A DNA stretch of 64,000 nt, from positions 13,888,001 to 13,952,000 of the forward strand of contig CM121341.1 in NCBI GenBank assembly GCA_051530055.1, read 5' to 3'. The notes under the pieces were generated by a model that was not told where the DNA came from, made no database searches, and was given only the letters and a program-made list of their open reading frames with translations. Source of the stretch: Neoechinorhynchus agilis. Lineage: Eukaryota > Acanthocephala. This document shows positions 58,976 through 64,000 of this stretch, one piece after another (the stretch's first letter is position 1; the number at the start of each line of letters is the position of its first letter). Position numbers and translations under genes: made by a program.

Positions 58976-59604
58976 GTGAGTTCGTCGGTCGTGGTTGAAG
59001 GGTAGAATTTCATCCGATTTTCGGTATTCAAATCGAACGAAATGGGTGTTGGTACGGACCACATGTACACACAATCGTCAACTAAGTTACTGTTGGTAAC
59101 TGAGAGTTCGATGGTGTTGTAATACCCTCCATGTCTTCGCTAACAGTCTGCGAGAATGTTCATTGTTAGTTGCCATTAACCTCCTAACACATATGTTCGA
59201 CGTGATATTGCATTTGAACGTTGTGGTTCAATCGGCGGTGATCAACGACTAGCCGAAAAACCGTTTTTATTCTATCTAATTAGCAACAGAATCGAATTTA
59301 CGGGATATTTATTGGCTTAAACGTCCATCGTCGCAATTTTACCTTGTTTACTCTTGTGTTTAAATTTGATTGAATCGTAAATTAACTGTAGTAAGGATAT
59401 CTCCGAAAACTAAGTAAATGGAGTTGGAAACTGTGTTACGACCCCGACGTTGATTAGCAAAAACAACATAGTTTTTAATATAATCAAACTTCACTTCTTT
59501 TTTACGTGAAACGGTCTATTCGGCGATTTGACCATCGATACCATTGAACATATTGAATTCCTTAATATCAGCATGTCGCCTTAACCTCTTTTTGTCATTT
59601 AGGG

Positions 59605-59743
59605 CGGTGCAATGTTCACAACAATCGTCGCAGTTGCTAAGTTGAAGAGAGCGGTGTTAAGGGACCGACCAAATATCCTTGATAAACCCCCAAGTCCTCA
59701 GAATGATCATGAAAATAATGCGCAGCAACCAACAAATAATTGA
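59605..59743 (+). CDS. Possible 3' exon of the RGS gene
   Basis: After a TTTAG acceptor, GGAMFTTIVAVAKLKRAVLR runs to a stop at 59743 in the phase needed by the donor at 58976. A second short frame (SIGPALNAPMSGGMSLAGQM, about 59808-59938) follows. Both lie inside the large inverted repeat, so they may instead belong to that element. Confidence 0.35.
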
Positions 59744-60381
59744 AAATATGGAGCCCATAAGCGTCCAAACTCAGATCAGGATGTTGTCTTATGTTTAGCT
59801 AGGTAGCATTGGACCAGCACTAAACGCCCCAATGTCAGGAGGAATGTCTTTGGCCGGGCAGATGTCACCACTGGCGATGGGCGTCTTAACGAGCGGTGCC
59901 AGCTATCCATTAAATAGTCATACTATCCATTGACGGCGTCGATTAGGCCTTTGGAGGAGAGATATATAATAAAATAATTTGTTTCGGGCACGTGAGGACC
60001 GTGGGTGAGAGATTTAATGCGAGCTCAGTCACTGATCTCAAATTGCACTAGCACTTAAAATCAACAGAAGAAATTGACGATGCAAGTAGTCCATATACCG
60101 AATTCTGTATAGTAAATCGTTTAGAAGGCGGGTTATTCTCAAGAAATAGATTATCAAAGGTCTTCATTTTCCCACATGAAGACAGTGCTAGAATTTAAGT
60201 TTTTTAGTTCTGCTTATCCCAGCAATTATGATCCAATCAATATCTCCTTAATTTCACCCAATACCCCGGTCTAGCATGTGCTTTATAACAATCTTGGATT
60301 CTGTAAAGACATTATTCATTGATATATTTTTTGTTTGGTGATAAGAAACGGAGATCAATTTATTGATTCACTTTCACAATA

Positions 60382-60409
60382 TTTCATCCTTCTCGTCGGA
60401 CTTCTTCAG
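60382..60409 (-). ncRNA. Hammerhead-like ribozyme core
   Basis: Minus strand: CTGAAGA, A, GTCC, loop GACGAGAA, GGAT, GAAA. Stem II has three Watson-Crick pairs and one G-U. 28 nt, as at 16065 and 43399. Confidence 0.45.
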
Positions 60410-60613
60410 GTCTAAAAGGTAGATTAGGGTGGCTTTATTTTTTGCCAATATTAGCGTTTTTACAGTCGACGCTATTCAATTTTTGTGTCGTTCCTTTTGA
60501 TTGAGATTTCTATTAATCGCTATAAGATCCGACATTCCCGAGGAAACTGATATTTTCCGTATTAGTAATAACAAACACTACTACTAGACCAATATCTTCC
60601 AACGCAAAATATA

Positions 60614-60856
60614 TTGCTTATATCTTTTACGGCGATATTTCCAGCAATAAAAATGTTTAGAGAGTCTAATCAAGCATGTGAACAAAAGTCTGTTCAGGGA
60701 GAGGAGTCGATTGCTGATGAGATGCAAAATATCATCACCAATAAAGTAGAACCATCACCACGATTCGATGCGTATTCGAATTGTATTGACGATCAAAGTT
60801 ATCGCCATTGTGTGGACGGCGACCAGAAATCTCAGAATCCGTATTTGGACATTTGA
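60614..60856 (+). CDS. Hypothetical 80-residue ORF inside the inverted repeat
   Basis: An ATG-initiated polar ORF with a hydrophobic first 13 residues. No recognised motif. May belong to the surrounding repeat element. Confidence 0.2.
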   Translation: MLISFTAIFPAIKMFRESNQACEQKSVQGEESIADEMQNIITNKVEPSPRFDAYSNCIDDQSYRHCVDGDQKSQNPYLDI

Positions 60857-61480
60857 GAGGATTCTAGCCAAAGGACAGATTCTATTGGCGAAGACGATTT
60901 CGTCGTTGAGTAATCCAAATCGGTAGCTGGTAATTTTAAATTTATCTGTATATTCTGAGGCGAACTGCTACAATATTTTAACCACGAATTGGAAGTGTAC
61001 TTGAACTCAAAAATAGAATATTTTCGACTTGGATTCCAGGAGTATATAAGCTGCGCTTAACACTTGAAGATCGTCTATTCACGTTGATTGACCGTTTCAC
61101 GTAAAAAAAGAAGTGAAGTTTGATTATATTAAAAACTATGTTGTTTTTGCTAATCAACATTGGGGTCATAACACATTTTCCAATCCCATTTACTTCATTT
61201 TCGGAGATATCCTTACTACAGTTATTTATTATTCAATCAAATTTAAATGCAAGAGTAAACCAGTTAAAATTGCGACGAGAGACGTTTAGGTCAATAAATA
61301 TCAATTAAATTCGATTCTGCAGTTAATTATTAACACCCACTTTTATTGCTTAAAAACAATAATATTATCTAATAAGACGTAACGTACAATCCCCACCGTC
61401 CGCAAAATTGGAGCTTCTCTCGTTGCTATAGAGATAGAGATAGCAAGAATAATAGCGGTTTTTCGGCTAGTCGTTGATCA

Positions 61481-62097
61481 CCACAGATTAATAGACAACG
61501 TAACATTTCGGATCGAATCTTATTAGTTGCACCGAGGGTTTGACCGAGAGTGGAGGAAATGAATGTGGCGCATTATACGGATGGGTTACTTCGTGTTTAT
61601 CCATGAAGTAATAAAGCGACTGGTGTCTTTTAGATCATCTAAAACAGTTGGCGTCGAACCTCAAAAAAATTTTACTATTAAATTTTCTTGTAATTTATCT
61701 GATCGCTTTTTAACAATTCGATAAATTAATAAAAGTGTGATTTACTATGAAACTTTTCAGCGTTGTTCTAAACGCTACCTTAATTTGTTTTCAGAGCGAC
61801 AGCAATGATCGAATATCCGGAACAGCACCACCGACGAGATCGACGCCACCACCACAGACCACAATATGAAGAAACGTCAATGTGATCGTTTCAACTTCAT
61901 CAGCAAAGGGTACCATACTGCCGAGATTCTCACCAGGTTCTGTGAGGTTTGTGATGGGATTTTCTCAATGACGAAAACAGGACTTCTTGGGGTCCATGGA
62001 CCCCGTAATTCACTCCGCGGAGTTTCCGGTCCACCACCTAAGTCCATTGATGGTGTGCGCCCACCTTCCGCGGTTTCCATCTGACTTGATTCAGATA
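61481..62097. other. Gene-free stretch with a short direct repeat
   Basis: A block GTCAATGTGATCGTTTCAAC (from about 61878) recurs near 62636 with small changes, so the two sites may be related pieces of one element. Nothing else recognised. Confidence 0.35.
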
Positions 62098-62520
62098 ATG
62101 CATTTCGCTATCTTGTTTATTGTCGAACTCGAGGAGTGTATTGTTCCCCCATTACTTCGACTATATTCTCATACGTAATCGATTCAAATTGTCGCGCTGC
62201 AGTCACCTTCGTCAGCAACGTGAACGAAGCCGCTCCCATCCATGCCAATATGCACGATCGCTTTCGTTCTACCTTTTCGACACCATTTACCGAGAAATGC
62301 TCTTTTAGTTGATCCACGTACTCTTCCCATGATTGTTTTTCTCGATCGAATTCCTTGAATGATGGTACCGCTAATTACGATTTATCATTCACCTTTCGGT
62401 CTTCCAATAATCGATTGATCATCTCCATCTGCATCTTGACCAATTCGATCAAATCCTTGCCCTTTGAACCCTCGTCGCCAATTGTTACTTTCTTGTCTTC
62501 GGGTGCGGGTGACTCCATGA
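62098..62520 (-). mobile_element. Ty3/Gypsy-like gag fragment (fossil)
   Basis: Minus-strand coding resembles the capsid part of Ty3/Gypsy-type LTR retrotransposon gag proteins. Only this part is seen; no pol and no long terminal repeats were identified. It is broken and looks old. The adjoining LINE is a different element. Confidence 0.45.
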
Positions 62521-62729
62521 CACTTTTCTATTATTCTTTACCGGAACAACAACTCACACCACAACACACAACCTACGCGCGAACACGCAAATCAATACTG
62601 ACGTTGTTGACGTCAACTTCAACGCTAACAACAACGTCAATGTGATTTTTTCAACTTCATCAGCAAAGGGGACCATGCTGCACAGAAGCGATTGTTCATT
62701 CACTCCGCACGTTCACCACCGGAAATTCG

Positions 62730-63987
62730 GAGCCGTACGTGACCTTGAATTGTGATTTCAAAAATGCAATCGTTAATGCCCATGGGACTCCAACACCCTT
62801 GTCGTGCAATAACCACGTTTTGTTGTCAGAAAGAGCAGTTCGACAAGGGGTTCCTTTGGGTCCAATAGCCTTCTCACTCGCAGTCAATCCCGTCGCGCAC
62901 TGTCTCCAGTCCAGCTTTAACGGCTGGTACTTGAACGATGCCACGCCCGCAAGTAACCCCTCTTGTACTGCGCGATTTGGAGACACTCGTGAAGGAGACG
63001 GCGAAAATTGACATTAAATTGAATGCTGCGAAATGCGAGATTTCAGATATGAACGCTGAAGATGAAGCGTCCAGGCAAACTATCGTGAAAGATTTTCAGA
63101 AGCTAGCTGCCGAAATAGAATTGATCACTCTAAACCGATTGAGTTTTCTAGGAAGCTGCATTTTTGGTTCTAATGTTGAAGCAGAGATTGCCAATCTTCA
63201 ACCGCAACTTTCGGTGCTGTTCGAACGCGTTGATGAATTATCTTCACACGAGACTGTTCCTGATCACGAACATCCTCTTCGTTCCAAAACTGCTGTATAA
63301 GCTGCGCACAGCACCTTTTTTTAGACATGGGCATAAGCTGGCAAAATTAAACGAGACGGTGAATGCCTCTCTCGATAAAATTTTAAATACTCAGCTGTCG
63401 GATGAGGCTTGGCGTCAAGCGTGCTTGCCTGTGTCGTCCGGTGGTTTGGGTATTCGAAACGCAGCCGATATTTCTCTGCCAGCTTATTTGGGATCGTATG
63501 AAGCAAGCCGCAAAATAGTTCAATCCTTTCTTGGCGAAAATTACACTTTTGATGGAGATTTCGTGGAGGCTCTTAATCTTTGGTGTGGAAATTCAGGCAG
63601 CGAGCGGGTTCCCGTCAATGATTGCAAACAATCAGTTTGGGACTCACCCCTGGTTGCGAGAATTCATAACTCTTTAATTTCAGATCCTCGTGACCCGGTG
63701 AACCAAAGTCGATTGGCGGCAGTCTCTACAAGAGAATCGGGTGCTTGGCTCAACGTTATCCAATCGCCTCTGTGGGTACCCTTCTCTCCGACGAAGCAGT
63801 AAGGATTGCAGTGTCCCTGAGACTTGGGGTACCGATGTGCACATCCCATCGCTGTCGTTGCGGGGGACCGTGGAACCATCGGGACGCCATGGTCTCGTCT
63901 TTCGGCAATCAGGCGGGAGGACACGCCGAAATGAACGCAATTCTTAACCGTGCCCTGAATACTGTGAATGCGCACAACATCCTATAG
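62730..63987 (+). mobile_element. Decayed LINE of a second type, C-terminal half
   Basis: Plus frames give LNCDFKNA, SERAVRQGVPLGPIAFSLAV and GWYLNDATPA (a changed form of the GV.QGDPLGPLLFSL...WYLDDG block), then VLRDLETLVKETAKIDIKLN, LLYKLRTAPFFRHG, WRQACLPVSSGGLGIRNAAD, LGTLLSDEAVRIAVSLRLGV and a Cys/His region (MCTSHRCRCGG). The frame changes at least three times and the N-terminal RT region seems shortened. This LINE type is also the source of the fragments at 23.6 kb and 31.1-31.6 kb. Confidence 0.75.
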
Positions 63988-64000
63988 CCGATCAATCTTT

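Larger units (their letters stand above)
59224..61480. repeat. Large inverted repeat, arms about 295 and 390 bp
   Basis: The left arm (59224-59518) and right arm (61090-61480) are near reverse complements: GGTGATCAACGACTAGCCG, GTAAGGATATCTCCG and the inner TTACGTGAAACGGTC are shared. The right arm has about 110 bp not present in the left. The 1.57-kb interior holds weak coding signals. It could be a DNA transposon with long terminal inverted repeats or an inverted duplication. Confidence 0.8.

Noticed and set aside
1-64000. tRNA, rRNA and CRISPR features
   Set aside because: No A/B-box pair with a cloverleaf, no rRNA-like stretch and no spaced repeat array was found by eye.

Overview
The window is nuclear DNA of an animal. 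Conserved genes are cut by many spliceosomal introns, mostly 42-57 nt with clean GT/AG ends. An innexin, an R7-type RGS protein, a tropomodulin and CEP78 point to an animal with gap junctions and with centrioles or cilia, most likely a fast-evolving protostome. CEP78 argues against nematodes, which lack it. The sequence is AT-rich, and even the proteasome ATPase is unusually diverged. I cannot name the species.

Layout. 0-7 kb: the edge of a HIT/GalT-like gene, several small unrecognised genes and a dead RTE-type LINE. 7-24 kb is gene-poor: a small secreted protein, a GT31-like glycosyltransferase, a one-pass membrane protein, a 2,150-bp perfect-looking tandem duplication ending 14 bp before an EF-hand gene, a Q/N/P/Y-rich ORF, copies of a hairpin repeat and LINE debris. 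24-41 kb: innexin, a small three-exon gene, mitochondrial ClpP and a TRAPPC13-like gene (divergent pair), NUBP1, DUS2, a Penelope-like remnant and proteasome Rpt2. 42-46 kb: a small gene followed by a long decayed RTE LINE that carries a palindromic insertion. 46-60 kb: PNPT1, CEP78, 189-bp tandem repeats, tropomodulin and an RGS6/7-type gene. 60-64 kb: an inverted repeat, a fossil Ty3/Gypsy-like gag piece and a second LINE type running to the edge.

Functional themes are housekeeping: mitochondrial RNA and protein quality control (PNPT1, ClpP), cytosolic Fe-S assembly (NUBP1), tRNA dihydrouridylation (DUS2), proteasome (Rpt2), gap junctions, actin pointed-end capping and G-protein signalling. 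They do not form one pathway.

The most interesting signal is a dispersed family of short elements. They share a core of CTGAAGA, A, a 4-bp stem with an 8-nt loop, then GAAA, always 28 nt long in the five best copies (four loci, one duplicated). This resembles the catalytic core of hammerhead ribozymes, which are known from Penelope-like retroelements. Two copies sit head to head in a 247-bp palindrome flanked by a 12-bp target-site duplication inside the RTE LINE.
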